Shown: positions 23,439 through 30,645 of the stretch, piece after piece | Layout: each line of letters begins with the position of its first letter | Position numbering within the stretch: the stretch's first letter is position 1 | Origin: Chloroflexota bacterium | GTDB lineage: Bacteria; Chloroflexota; Anaerolineae; UBA4142 | Direction: 5' to 3' | Assembly: GCA_023381515.1 (NCBI GenBank) | Contig: JAMCQI010000080.1 | Coordinates: forward strand, 1-39,285 | DNA: 39,285 nt | Notes under the pieces: model-generated | Database searches by the model: none | The model's input: only the letters and a program-made list of their open reading frames with translations | What the model was told of the DNA's origin: nothing | Position numbers and translations under genes: made by a program

Positions 23439-23824
23439 CGCCGTCTGGCGAGCAGGAAATTGCCGCCAATCTTGAACGAGCGGAGCAATCTATCCGCGCG
23501 TCCCAGGATCTGTCGATCAAAGGCTATTACGACTTTGCAGCGTCGCGTGCCTATTATGCTGCATTTTACGCAGCGACGGCGGTTCTGCTGAATGAAGGTT
23601 TGGATTTCAGCAAGCATAGCGGGGTAATCGCTTCGATTCATCAGCGCTTTGTAAAGACGGGGAAATTGAGTGAGGAACAGGGCAAGGACCTGAACTGGCT
23701 CTTTGAGGTCCGTAGCATTGGAGACTATGGGGGCACGGCACACGTGTCTCAGCTACAGGCAGACCGCGCTATTCAAGCGGCGCGGGGTTTCTTGACCGCG
23801 ATCCGCTCCTTGCTTAACAAATAG
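23435..23824 (+). CDS. HEPN-domain protein (toxin of MNT/HEPN pair)
   Basis: 129 aa all-helical HEPN protein (PF05168-like). Landmarks are SRAYYAAFYAATAVLLNEGL, FSKHSGVIASIHQRFVKTG and VRSIGDYGGTAHVS near the C-terminus, the place of the R-x4-6-H ribonuclease motif and modified tyrosine in this family; here Arg-(SIGD)-Tyr is followed by a His further on. It probably cleaves RNA when not modified. It is coupled to the MNT gene by an ATGA overlap. Confidence 0.85.
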   Translation: MTPSGEQEIAANLERAEQSIRASQDLSIKGYYDFAASRAYYAAFYAATAVLLNEGLDFSKHSGVIASIHQRFVKTGKLSEEQGKDLNWLFEVRSIGDYGGTAHVSQLQADRAIQAARGFLTAIRSLLNK

Positions 23825-23827
23825 CCA

Positions 23828-23871
23828 AAAGGACGAGATCGATGGACGGAACGGTCTCTCGATTAATCAAA
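23828..23871 (+). pseudogene. 3'-end remnant of the Cys-rich conserved gene
   Basis: The 44 bp match 25858-25901 at 38 positions, all six differences being transitions. Read in the same frame they give KDEIDGRN-type shadow in one frame and GRDRWTERSLD-stop in the homologous one, against GRDRWTGQPLD-stop in the intact gene. It lies in the gap between the HEPN stop and the DUF433 gene, so a second copy of that gene once stood here. Confidence 0.65.
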
Positions 23872-23888
23872 GGAGAGTGGGACCTACG

Positions 23889-24197
23889 TTGACCGAGACT
23901 CGATATGAGCATGCCGTTCTCACCCACCAAAACGTACCCGTTATCGCCGGAACGACGATGAAAATCAAAGAGTTGGTGGCGGAGCGGCTGGCTTGGAGTT
24001 GGGGTCCGGAAGAATTGCTGCTCAATCATCCGTATCTAACCATGGGTCAGGTATTCTCTGCTCTCGCGTATTACGCCGATCACCAGGCGGAGATCGACCA
24101 GGCGACAGACGCCGATGTGGAATATATGGAAGCGTGGCGCGCCAAGACACAACCTTCGCCGCTCGTGCTTCGTCTGAGAATGCAAGGACTGCGCTAG
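23889..24197 (+). CDS. DUF433 antitoxin-like protein
   Basis: About 102 aa. VPVIAGTTMKIKELVAERLA then WGPEELLLNHPYLTMGQVFS and ALAYYADHQAEID follow the DUF433 pattern (I-x-G-T-x-I-x-V, a helix-turn-helix, then HPYLT-x-x-x-V-x-x-A-L-x-Y-Y). Such proteins are DNA-binding antitoxins of DUF5615 toxins. GTG 23877 sits directly against AAAGGAGA and is too close; TTG 23889 has better spacing. The following toxin gene is truncated, leaving this antitoxin alone. Confidence 0.8.
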   Translation: MTETRYEHAVLTHQNVPVIAGTTMKIKELVAERLAWSWGPEELLLNHPYLTMGQVFSALAYYADHQAEIDQATDADVEYMEAWRAKTQPSPLVLRLRMQGLR

Positions 24198-24240
24198 TGG
24201 CGCTCGTCTTCTACATAAATGAGCACGTGCCCAAGCTGCG
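24197..24240 (+). pseudogene. DUF5615 toxin stub
   Basis: GTG at 24197 overlaps the antitoxin TAG by one base and starts VALVFYINEHVP, the first strand of DUF5615 (compare IYMDEHVHRAI in the sister copy); the first catalytic Asp is replaced by Asn. After HVP the similarity ends. The rest of the frame to about 24370 has no toxin motif. Confidence 0.7.
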
Positions 24241-24378
24241 TTCTACCGATTCGATAGCCTGCTCGCGGGATTCAGCACTACCTTTAGTACAATGCCGAGG
24301 ACCATCGACGCGACGATGGGGAAAAGCAAGAGATTCCGTCAGTCCGAATCACAACTCGCCGCGGAAGTAACTGATGCA

Positions 24379-24415
24379 AAAGACCTACGGGGTGGGCGAG
24401 TCCCTGTAGGTCTTT
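24379..24415. terminator. Bidirectional terminator-like hairpin
   Basis: AAAGACCTAC (24379-24388) pairs perfectly with GTAGGTCTTT (24406-24415), continued inward by GGG/CCC with one bulged T. It stands between the converging plus-strand antitoxin and minus-strand toxin genes; on the minus strand it ends in TTTTG. The stretch 24241-24488 otherwise shows nothing I can name. Confidence 0.6.
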
Positions 24416-24488
24416 ACATTAATTGGTTCCGTAAACCAGCATCGAGCCTTCTCTCGGTCTTGACGAAAAATGGGATTCGTCCGTGGCT

Positions 24489-24836
24489 CTACAACGGTAA
24501 ATACTCAACTCGATTGGCAAACTCTCCGAAGGTTGCAACTTTGGCGATGAGTTCCAGATCCCGCACGCAAGTGCCGATAGCGGTGCGCAGTTGGTGCGCA
24601 TAAATTACGCCGCCAAATGGAATTCCGCCCTTTTGCCGACGAACTGCCTCCGCTAACAGGTCTTCATCCTGCGAAAACAGAACTCGTCCCAGTTCCGTCG
24701 CACGGTTCAGCAGAATTTCATCAGGCACACTACGGCGTCCGTCCTCCTGAGCCGTGAGAACATCAACTTCTCTCAATCGCAATGTCGTCGTAATGGCTCG
24801 ATGGAAATGCTCGTCCATGTAGATCGCGACGCTCAA
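24489..24836 (-). CDS. DUF5615 PIN-like toxin
   Basis: 115 aa, complete. SVAIYMDEHFHRAITTTLRL gives the first acidic residue of a PIN-like nuclease, DVLTAQEDGRRSVPDEILLN the second strand and helix, and GRVLFSQDEDLLAEAVRR the S-x-D-x-D motif of the family. The start is TTG 24836, which overlaps the antitoxin TGA by 4 bp; the truncated paralog uses the same TTG. Function as an RNase toxin is family-level inference. Confidence 0.85.
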   Translation of the reverse strand: MSVAIYMDEHFHRAITTTLRLREVDVLTAQEDGRRSVPDEILLNRATELGRVLFSQDEDLLAEAVRRQKGGIPFGGVIYAHQLRTAIGTCVRDLELIAKVATFGEFANRVEYLPL

Positions 24837-25153
24837 GGCACAAGCCCTTGTCGGCGCAGTTTCTCCGCAAGAGGAGAGGGTCCCGATTCTCGACGCGCTT
24901 GTTCTGAAAATTGCAGGCTGCGTTCGATCTCCGCGTCCAGTTCCTCTTTATGATCCCAGTAATACGCTAGCGCAGAGTGTATTTGTCCCAACGTCAGGTA
25001 GGGATGTTGAAAATGCAACTCCTCCGGACTCCAGCCATGTGTCATTTGCGCCATCACCAATTCGGTGACCTTCATGTTTGTCCCGGCAATGATGGCTTTG
25101 CCGTTGGCATCGATCTGCACGTGTTCGTACGTGGTAAAAGTTGTCGTACTCAT
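24833..25153 (-). CDS. DUF433 antitoxin of the intact pair
   Basis: 106 aa. STTTFTTYEHVQIDANGKAI then IAGTNMKVTELVMAQMTHGW and SPEELHFQHPYLTLGQIHSA match DUF433, with the C-terminal charged tail that contacts the toxin. ATG 25153 is preferred (AAGGATG upstream) over ATG 25180, and gives the same length as the plus-strand paralog. It is cotranscribed with the toxin downstream and has a promoter at 25232-25260. Confidence 0.85.
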   Translation of the reverse strand: MSTTTFTTYEHVQIDANGKAIIAGTNMKVTELVMAQMTHGWSPEELHFQHPYLTLGQIHSALAYYWDHKEELDAEIERSLQFSEQARRESGPSPLAEKLRRQGLVP

Positions 25154-25231
25154 CGCATCATCCTTGAGCTCGGCGATCATTTTATCCGTGTCGAGGTCGG
25201 CCCAGCTTCTGGCCGCCCTCGCACCTGGGAC

Positions 25232-25260
25232 ATTATACTCTGATTGAGGCAGTCCGTCAC
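25232..25260 (-). promoter_or_regulatory. Promoter of the DUF433-DUF5615 operon
   Basis: On the minus strand GTGACG (25260-25255), 17-bp spacer, TATAAT (25237-25232), about 80 bp before the antitoxin start. Confidence 0.55.
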
Positions 25261-25312
25261 CTGTTTTCGAGTTTGTCTGTGCGAGAGAAGTGCTTCTGTT
25301 TGGGTTGATTCG

Positions 25313-25442
25313 GCCGATCTATTGGTTGAACTCTCATCGCGGGGTTCGGGAAACTCGTCAACGCTCGTCGAAAGCTTGACGGACCTTCTGATTGCGCATA
25401 GAATTGCTGGAGATTCGATGAGGGCTGGTTTTCCATCCCGAA
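25313..25442. repeat. About 130-bp direct repeat, copy B
   Basis: Second copy of 22791-22922, same orientation, 2.5 kb away. Immediately after it, 25443-25474 (GAGCGGGAAATTTCCGCCAA and on) resembles the beginning of the HEPN gene at 23447-23478 (GAGCAGGAAATTGCCGCCAA and on), a further trace of rearrangement. The gap 25261-25512 contains no intact gene. Confidence 0.85.
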
Positions 25443-25512
25443 AGACGAGCGGGAAATTTCCGCCAATCTTGAATGAGTAAGTCACCTGCAGAGCAGAACG
25501 GGAGGTATTCTT

Positions 25513-25896
25513 ATGCCACCCATGTCTGCCGCCCGAAAAGCGCTTAACAAGAAGGCTCGTCGGCGGTCGGTCGGTTTTCCGATTGCTACAGTTGCCTGTT
25601 ATGGCCCGACTGATCAGTCGGCCGCCAAAGTAGCCGTGGGGATCATTGATGCCCAGGACAAAACGGTTGCGCTCGAACGTTGGTTTTCGACCACGCAAGA
25701 CGCGCGCATAGATGAGGACATCAGACAGGCGATAATGGCGTTTATCGAGAGTCATAATGTGTATCGAGTAGCGATGTTTGATCGGATCATTGGCTGTCCT
25801 CACGAAGAAGGGGTCGATTATCCAGAGGGGGAGAGTTGTCCACAGTGTCCTTTTTGGAAAGGACGGGATCGATGGACGGGACAGCCTCTCGATTGA
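25513..25896 (+). CDS. Conserved Cys-rich protein of unknown function
   Basis: 127 aa. A basic N-terminus (SAARKALNKKARRRS) is followed by an alpha/beta part (GFPIATVACYGPTDQSAAKV) and a C-terminal putative zinc site IIGCPHEEGVDYPEGESCPQ then CPFWKGRDRWTG, that is C-P-H ... C-P-x-C-P. I recall uncharacterised homologs in Chloroflexota and Cyanobacteria with this HEEG-x-DYPEGE-x-CPQCP tail but no known activity. Start ATG 25513 with GGGAGGT upstream. It diverges from the DUF433-DUF5615 operon, and a 3' remnant of a second copy lies at 23828-23871. Confidence 0.8.
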   Translation: MPPMSAARKALNKKARRRSVGFPIATVACYGPTDQSAAKVAVGIIDAQDKTVALERWFSTTQDARIDEDIRQAIMAFIESHNVYRVAMFDRIIGCPHEEGVDYPEGESCPQCPFWKGRDRWTGQPLD

Positions 25897-25905
25897 TCAA
25901 ACGTG

Positions 25906-26233
25906 TCAAGCCCGGGCCGCCAAAGCGGCCCCAAGTTCAAGACCAATCTGCTTGAACCTCTTTTCCTCTCCTTCTTTGAGTTGCGCCGAAGCTCTCCTCG
26001 CCTCTTTGTCGCCGATTTCCGCCTTGGTCTTGGTGAAGATGATCGCGGAGGCGGGCGGAGCAATCCTTCGCAGGCCAAGCCTCTTTAGCCGTCTTTCGAT
26101 GAAGCCGGCTGCGCTCCCGGCGAGCCAGTGGTCTCTGCAGCCCAGATTCAAAAGCCTGTGCCACCTTCTCCGTATTGCCATACCGAGTATCGTAGATCAC
26201 GCAGGCTCTCAAGGGCGGTGTTGGTTGGGACAT
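25906..26233 (-). pseudogene. Flavodoxin gene with internal deletion and frameshift
   Basis: From ATG 26233 (GGGGAAGAGAAG ahead) the frame reads MSQPTPPLRACVIYDTRYGN then TEKVAQAFESGL, an intact flavodoxin start with the FMN-phosphate loop. At about 26140 it joins, in another frame, GSAAGFIERRLKRLGLRRIA and KEGEEKRFKQIGLELGAAL, the C-terminal part of the same family, ending at TGA 25906. About 80 central residues, including the flavin-stacking loops, are missing. It follows the Fe-S flavoprotein gene by 19 bp. Confidence 0.8.
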
Positions 26234-26252
26234 TGGTTCTTCTCTTCCCCTA

Positions 26253-27035
26253 TCAGTTGATAAACGGCGCGAGAGCCGATCCGACCAGCCGCGCAAAAGA
26301 GACCTTGAGCGCGCTCGCGTGCTGCTCCGCATAGAACGTCTGCTGAGGATCGAGCCAGCCCTTGCCCTTCCAGTACTGGTAGTCGATTGAGCCCGGATTT
26401 ATCTTCTCATAGGCCAGCTGCTGAATCTTAAAGACCATAAAGGAATAGAAGGAAGGTCGTAGCGCAGCCTTTTGGTGGACCGCGCGGAAGATGGCCTGCG
26501 CAATCCCTCGGATCCTTGCCCCATCGCGGATGCCAATTTCATCTCGTGTCGATAGTGCGCCGGTCTTGAACCCTGCTCGACCGATAATATGAAACCCCAT
26601 ATACATCAAACCGTTCAGTGTCCGCAGCGCGTGGCCCGTCGGGCTGCTCCCGGTGGTCGCCAGGAGATAGGCGCTCTTGCCCCCAAATTCCGGCCGGTGG
26701 CACGTGTGCGCTAGCCGGTCGATCCAATTCTTGGTGATCCCGCTGACATCGTCCACATAAACCGGGGTGGCCGCGATGATCCCATCGGCCGCTTTCATCC
26801 GGGCCTTGAGCGGTAGCAGGTCGTCCTTGCGGGGACAGTGCTCCTCGCCCCGATCGAAGCAAATCCGGCATCCCCGGCACATCTGGAGGTTCAGATGGCC
26901 GAGATACACCGTCTCGAAATCGAGTACCTCGCCTGTGCGCTCCGCTTCACGGCGCATCTCTTCTTCGATCAGGCTCACCACGCGAGCCGTATTGCCATGT
27001 GTCCGATAACTGCCGATACAGGCAAGAATCTTCAT
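26253..27035 (-). CDS. NAD(P)H-dependent FMN reductase-like iron-sulfur flavoprotein
   Basis: 260 aa. KILACIGSYRTHGNTARVVS is the flavodoxin-like phosphate loop. LQMCRGCRICFDRGEEHCPR gives C-x2-C-x2-C-x7-C, the compact cluster motif of the Isf (iron-sulfur flavoprotein) group, followed by KDDLLPLKARMKAADGIIAA and TPVYVDDVSGITKNWIDRLA, the FMN site. The last 70 residues are an extension. It is likely a cytoplasmic flavin/Fe-S electron carrier or quinone reductase. Start ATG 27035 (AAGGA upstream). It lies 46 bp after the TetR gene and before the flavodoxin remnant, so one redox operon under TetR control. Confidence 0.88.
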   Translation of the reverse strand: MKILACIGSYRTHGNTARVVSLIEEEMRREAERTGEVLDFETVYLGHLNLQMCRGCRICFDRGEEHCPRKDDLLPLKARMKAADGIIAATPVYVDDVSGITKNWIDRLAHTCHRPEFGGKSAYLLATTGSSPTGHALRTLNGLMYMGFHIIGRAGFKTGALSTRDEIGIRDGARIRGIAQAIFRAVHQKAALRPSFYSFMVFKIQQLAYEKINPGSIDYQYWKGKGWLDPQQTFYAEQHASALKVSFARLVGSALAPFIN

Positions 27036-27081
27036 CCCAATTTTCCTTCTCGCACCCTTACTCCGCTGGATGGAGTAAGCT

Positions 27082-27687
27082 TTACTCCGACGGACGGAGC
27101 GCGCGCAGTACAAAGTCGGTGACGAGCCTGGCATCGAGCCAGACCGTGTCTTCCGTATTCATCTGGGCACAGCATCCCAGGTACGTGACCATGATCAGAC
27201 TCGCGGTGGCCGGGATGTTCGCCGCCTGGAAGAGACCTTGACGGATTCCCGGCTGGAGGATTTCGGCGCCGACGAGATCAAAAAAGGGTCGATAGTCCTG
27301 ATAGATATGCTGCTTGAATTCCTCATCCGGCCCGTAGACGGTCGTGGTGATCAGCCGCGCCTGAGCAGGATACTGCCTGACAAAGTCGATCCCCGCTTCA
27401 AAGAAGCGTTCCAGCCGGAGCAGGGGGTCTTGCTCGCGGCGCACTCGGTCCGCGAGGAAATTGAAATGCAGCCGGGCAACATCGTCGATCAAGGCGAGCA
27501 TCAAAGCCCGTTTACTGGGAAAGTAGTTGTAGACGGTTCCCTTGGCGAACCCGGCGGCGAGGGAGATGCCGTTGACGTTGGCGCTTTCATAGCCGTGTTG
27601 AGCGAACTCTGCCGCGGCCGCATCCAGCAATCGCTGCCGTGTGTCGGCGAGTGCCGTGTTGCGATCCGAGTCCTTGTATCGAGGCAT
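27082..27687 (-). CDS. TetR-family repressor
   Basis: 201 aa. The DNA-binding domain is clear at residues 15-62: TRQRLLDAAAAEFAQHGYES, ISLAAGFAKGTVYNYFPSKR and ALMLALIDD. The C-terminal ligand domain is helical and not classifiable. Start ATG 27687, GGAG upstream. It heads the operon with the Fe-S flavoprotein and should bind the 24-bp palindrome at 27701-27724, repressing its own promoter. The 46-bp gap to the next gene contains three TTACTCC/GGAGTAA units (27058-27064, 27072-27078, 27082-27088) that can fold into alternative hairpins. Confidence 0.92.
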   Translation of the reverse strand: MPRYKDSDRNTALADTRQRLLDAAAAEFAQHGYESANVNGISLAAGFAKGTVYNYFPSKRALMLALIDDVARLHFNFLADRVRREQDPLLRLERFFEAGIDFVRQYPAQARLITTTVYGPDEEFKQHIYQDYRPFFDLVGAEILQPGIRQGLFQAANIPATASLIMVTYLGCCAQMNTEDTVWLDARLVTDFVLRALRPSE

Positions 27688-27700
27688 ACAGGCTCCAGTT

Positions 27701-27751
27701 ATATGGGTGACCGGTCACCCATATTATAAGACAAGCAGAGTAGTTTGTCAA
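27701..27751 (-). promoter_or_regulatory. Consensus promoter with 24-bp perfect TetR operator
   Basis: Minus strand: TTGACA (27751-27746), 17-bp spacer, TATAAT (27728-27723), a perfect consensus promoter. Positions 27701-27724 form a perfect palindrome with half-site ATATGGGTGACC, overlapping the last bases of the -10 and covering the start of transcription. This is a textbook arrangement for repression by the TetR protein encoded 14 bp downstream. Confidence 0.85.
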
Positions 27752-27810
27752 CTCGCGCGGCGGGTTATAAATTGTTTTTTTGGGGCTGGGTCATGCCTCC
27801 CGCTTGATGT

Positions 27811-28770
27811 CTATGCGGAGGCAGCGTTGCGGAGCAACCAGTTGACCGCTCGCTCGGTCGAGTCGGTGATGAGGACCACCGAATCGAAATCTCCTTCGCC
27901 GAACAATTGCTTCAAAAGCGGGATCGCGGAAAGAGTCGAAGCCCAAAATTGCGAGCCGAGAAAGACCATGGGGCTGAAGCGACCGCCCACGCTTTTGTAA
28001 AAGTTCTGCGCGGCGTCCTGGAAAATCTCCTGGACGGTTCCGGCGGCGCCCGGTGTGTAGATGACACCGCCGGTGCAGAAGGTGACCAAGCCGTCTTCAC
28101 GCAAGCTATTTTGAAAATATTTGCCGATATCGGTCGCAAAGGGCGTAAAGGTTTCATGCCCATAGTACCAGGTCGGTAACGCCAGGCTCCTTCCAATGTC
28201 GGAACCCCACGAACGGTAGAGCTCAACCGCCGGACGCCACCAAGCGTGATACGCGTCGCGCAGAACGGTGTCGAACTTGCCCGTCGACATCACGACCTTC
28301 TTCAAGCCGGTGGGCAATTTAGGCTGTGTGCAGAGGAGGGCCATGGCGTCGTCCAGATCGGATGAGGGGCGGTGAACGAGCGCCGCGCCAAGGTGCGCGG
28401 CTTCCATGGCCCCCGGACCGCCCCCGGTCACGACGAGGGCCCCGTTCTTGGCGAGCAGCCGCCCCAGTTCCGCAATCTGTCGAAACCCGGCAGAGTCGCG
28501 GGCGACCTCGTGACCGCCCATAATGCCGACGGTGAGATTCTGCGAGGCCAAGAGGTCAATCGCCGCCTGATTGATAAAGTGATCGTGCAGCGATTCCATC
28601 ATGCTCGTAAACGGCGATTGTCGGTTCCCAAATGCTTCCTGGGCAAACAATCGATAGATGATGTAATCCCGCGTCGTCTCGAGGCTCGCCGGATTGTCGA
28701 GCTCAAACCCCTCGAGAAGCTCGGCGGGAGTGTAGAGATTGGTGCGAATAGGGATAAAGGGCAAATCCAT
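27811..28770 (-). CDS. LOG-family (Rossmann-type) protein
   Basis: 319 aa. LTVGIMGGHEVARDSAGFRQ, VVTGGGPGAMEAAHLGAALV and VIYTPGAAGTVQEIFQDAAQ are the three signatures of the LOG/lysine-decarboxylase-like fold (GGGPG-x-M-E and P-G-G/A-x-G-T-x-x-E). LOG enzymes release bases from nucleotide 5'-monophosphates; this long form with a 75-residue N-terminal extension is not well studied. Start ATG 28770 with AAGGAA upstream; promoter at 28804-28832. It is monocistronic. Confidence 0.85.
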   Translation of the reverse strand: MDLPFIPIRTNLYTPAELLEGFELDNPASLETTRDYIIYRLFAQEAFGNRQSPFTSMMESLHDHFINQAAIDLLASQNLTVGIMGGHEVARDSAGFRQIAELGRLLAKNGALVVTGGGPGAMEAAHLGAALVHRPSSDLDDAMALLCTQPKLPTGLKKVVMSTGKFDTVLRDAYHAWWRPAVELYRSWGSDIGRSLALPTWYYGHETFTPFATDIGKYFQNSLREDGLVTFCTGGVIYTPGAAGTVQEIFQDAAQNFYKSVGGRFSPMVFLGSQFWASTLSAIPLLKQLFGEGDFDSVVLITDSTERAVNWLLRNAASA

Positions 28771-28803
28771 TGTCGTGTTCCTTGGAGTGGGGTGTGTGGC
28801 GCC

Positions 28804-28832
28804 AGTATAATCTCTGCTCCCTCAGACGGCAA
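28804..28832 (-). promoter_or_regulatory. Promoter of the LOG-family gene
   Basis: Minus strand TTGCCG (28832-28827), 17-bp spacer, TATACT (28809-28804), 34 bp before the start codon. The rest of the gap 28833-29024 shows nothing I can name. Confidence 0.65.
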
Positions 28833-29024
28833 ATTGAGCGCGAGCTCCAACAAGGTCACCGGCCAAACAGCTGCGACGGCTTCGGCAAAGGGATTCAGGC
28901 CGCGGGGGCCAGGGGCTCGTAGGCTGCGCGTTGGCGCTTGCCAATACGCATCCGGTGTTCCGGGAGGCAGCGATAGACAGATCGGTCAAGGTCTGCGGTG
29001 ATTGACAAGCGCGGGGAAAATGAC

Positions 29025-29576
29025 TCAGGGTGGATTCGGGATGATTAGCTCATCCCCGATGTGAAGCATGTCACTGGTTAGACGGTTGGCTTGCTTCAAG
29101 GCATCAACGGTGACGCCATACTTGAGGGCAATGCCGAGCAGCGTATCGCCCGCTTTTACCTTGTACTTGGAAGGAGTAGTTTTCGGTTGAGGGGCACGCG
29201 TCGCCGTGGACGCGGGCACGCGGGAGGACACGGCACTGGGTCGAACCGTTACTCGAGATGAAGCCGGGGGAGCGAGCGGAGTTTCAGTCAAAGGGTTCGA
29301 AGTTGGACCTGACCTCTGTACTGTTGGCAATGGCGTCATCTCCACCAAAGTGGAACGATCTCCCGGACCGCCAGCGCCCTGCCAGAACAGGAGCGCGCAT
29401 GCTCCAACCAGGACGACCAAGGCCGCTGTTGCGAGGAGCCAGCGAGGGAATGAGAGCCAACTTGCCCCCAAAACAGGACGGCCCGGGGGCCTAATCATCC
29501 GGTCGAGCACCCAAGGCTTCCAGGGTTGTGGCGCATCAACTTTCTCGGGCGACAAATGCGGCCGCTGAGGAGTCAT
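29025..29576 (-). CDS. Membrane-anchored LysM protein
   Basis: 183 aa. A 45-residue cytoplasmic, Pro-rich N-terminus precedes one membrane helix (WLLATAALVVLVGACALLFW), a Ser/Thr/Pro linker of about 60 residues, and one C-terminal LysM domain (KYKVKAGDTLLGIALKYGVT, VDALKQANRLTSDMLHIGDE, LIIPNPP). LysM binds peptidoglycan or other N-acetylglucosamine polymers outside the cell. No catalytic domain is present. ATG 29576 or GTG 29582, two codons earlier, may be the start; neither has a ribosome site, and the promoter places the transcript start at about 29581. Confidence 0.85.
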   Translation of the reverse strand: MTPQRPHLSPEKVDAPQPWKPWVLDRMIRPPGRPVLGASWLSFPRWLLATAALVVLVGACALLFWQGAGGPGDRSTLVEMTPLPTVQRSGPTSNPLTETPLAPPASSRVTVRPSAVSSRVPASTATRAPQPKTTPSKYKVKAGDTLLGIALKYGVTVDALKQANRLTSDMLHIGDELIIPNPP

Positions 29577-29587
29577 AAGCACTCTAA

Positions 29588-29616
29588 CTTATACCTTACC
29601 CCTCCCTTCATGTCAA
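29588..29616 (-). promoter_or_regulatory. Promoter of the LysM gene
   Basis: Minus strand TTGACA (29616-29611), 17-bp spacer, TATAAG (29593-29588). Transcription should begin at about 29581, at the GTG (29582-29580) or just before the ATG (29576), so the mRNA would be leaderless or nearly so. Confidence 0.65.
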
Positions 29617-29687
29617 AATCAACAAGAGGAATTGCTCGTCGTAATTCTCAAGTCGGCTCCATATTGAGCGGTTAGGCCGCCCGCGTG

Positions 29688-29985
29688 TTATGGAAAGCGT
29701 GCTTGGAGGAAGCTCATCAACTCTTCGTGGAATACCTCCGGTGCATCAAGGTTCGGGGAATGGGTCACCCCTGGGATCACCACGAGCTTGCCGTCGGGCT
29801 CGACCTTGGCCGACATCGGCATCGTCTTGCGGATATTCCCGGTCGAATCCTGGCCCCCCAGGATCAGGAGGAGGGGTTTGTTGACGACGTATCCTGGCTC
29901 GTATAGGAAGGCACAGCGCTTGGTTCTTCGCGTCCTTCTCGCGATGTCGAATTTCGGATCGACCGGACGCGGAGTCGATTCGGGG
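29688..29985 (-). pseudogene. C-terminal fragment of an alpha/beta hydrolase
   Basis: The minus strand reads FLYEPGYVVNKPLLLILGGQ, DSTGNIRKTMPMSAKVEPDG, KLVVIPGVTHSPNLDAPEVF and HEELMSFLQARFP-stop. This is the last third of an alpha/beta hydrolase, with the acid loop (LGGQD) and the catalytic His (PGVTHSP). The nucleophile elbow and N-terminus are missing; the sequence joins an unrelated plus-strand gene at about 29985. The frame stays open further upstream but without hydrolase features. Confidence 0.65.
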
Positions 29986-29993
29986 GCAAAACT

Positions 29994-30583
29994 TTGGGAG
30001 ACTCGTACACCGTTCTGTGGTCGAATGACCGGATTCAGCAGATCGTCAAGCACCAGCAGGAAGGCGCGCGCCTTGAGGTCTTGTTCGGTGGTCCGCACTC
30101 TTCGGAGCCTTCGTTTCGCCGTTATGGAGTCCACGAGGGCGACTATATTTATCCCGTGCGAGTTTACAAAGGCGTGCTGTATGTGATTGGCCGAATGAAA
30201 GTCAGGCGGCTCATTTCTCTGGAAGAATATATCAACCAGTATCCACACACTTTTGCCCATTGTGAGCGAGGTCGGTATCCGATGGAGACGCTCGGCAATT
30301 ATCTCACGCTCCACCCCGAAAAGCGCTACTTGGCGCTCTCATGTACGGAGGAGGTCGCGATCGGCGAAGAAGGAACTCCCATCCGGCTGGATGTGGCGAT
30401 CCCCCCGACCTTCTGGAACGACTGCGATTTCGTTCCCAGAAAGGGGAACGCGGGCTGAAGCACGTTGAGAATGGCAGATTGGAGAAGGTCATTAGCTTAC
30501 AGGGGGGCGTCTATCGTCTCGCCGAACCGTCGGCGCAAGAGGTTGCAGACGTGTTGGCGAGCAAACTTGACGGCCGAAGCTAG
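29994..30583 (+). pseudogene. Conserved hypothetical gene split by a frameshift in a C-run
   Basis: From TTG 29994 (GGGGG 7-11 bp upstream) the first frame reads YTVLWSNDRIQQIVKHQQEG, LEVLFGGPHSSEPSFRRYGV, DYIYPVRVYKGVLYVIGRMK and ends at TGA 30458 in a foreign tail. The +2 frame carries on the family sequence from 30404: PPDLLERLRFRSQKGERGLK, HVENGRLEKVISLQGGVYRL, AEPSAQEVADVLASKLDGRS, TAG 30583. One more C in the six-C run 30401-30406 would restore a 196-residue protein. I recognise it as a conserved protein but know no function. It may be a real mutation or an assembly error. Confidence 0.75.
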
Positions 30584-30645
30584 CAGGGGGAAGGCAAAAG
30601 TCGGCCAGCGCAATATCTCGATCTACCGGTCGAGGACGCGCAACA

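Noticed and set aside
27795..27822. Hairpin near the end of the LOG gene as terminator
   Set aside because: On the minus strand the stem (GCCTCC-GC/GCGG-AGGC) is followed by a run of A, not T, and part of it is coding.
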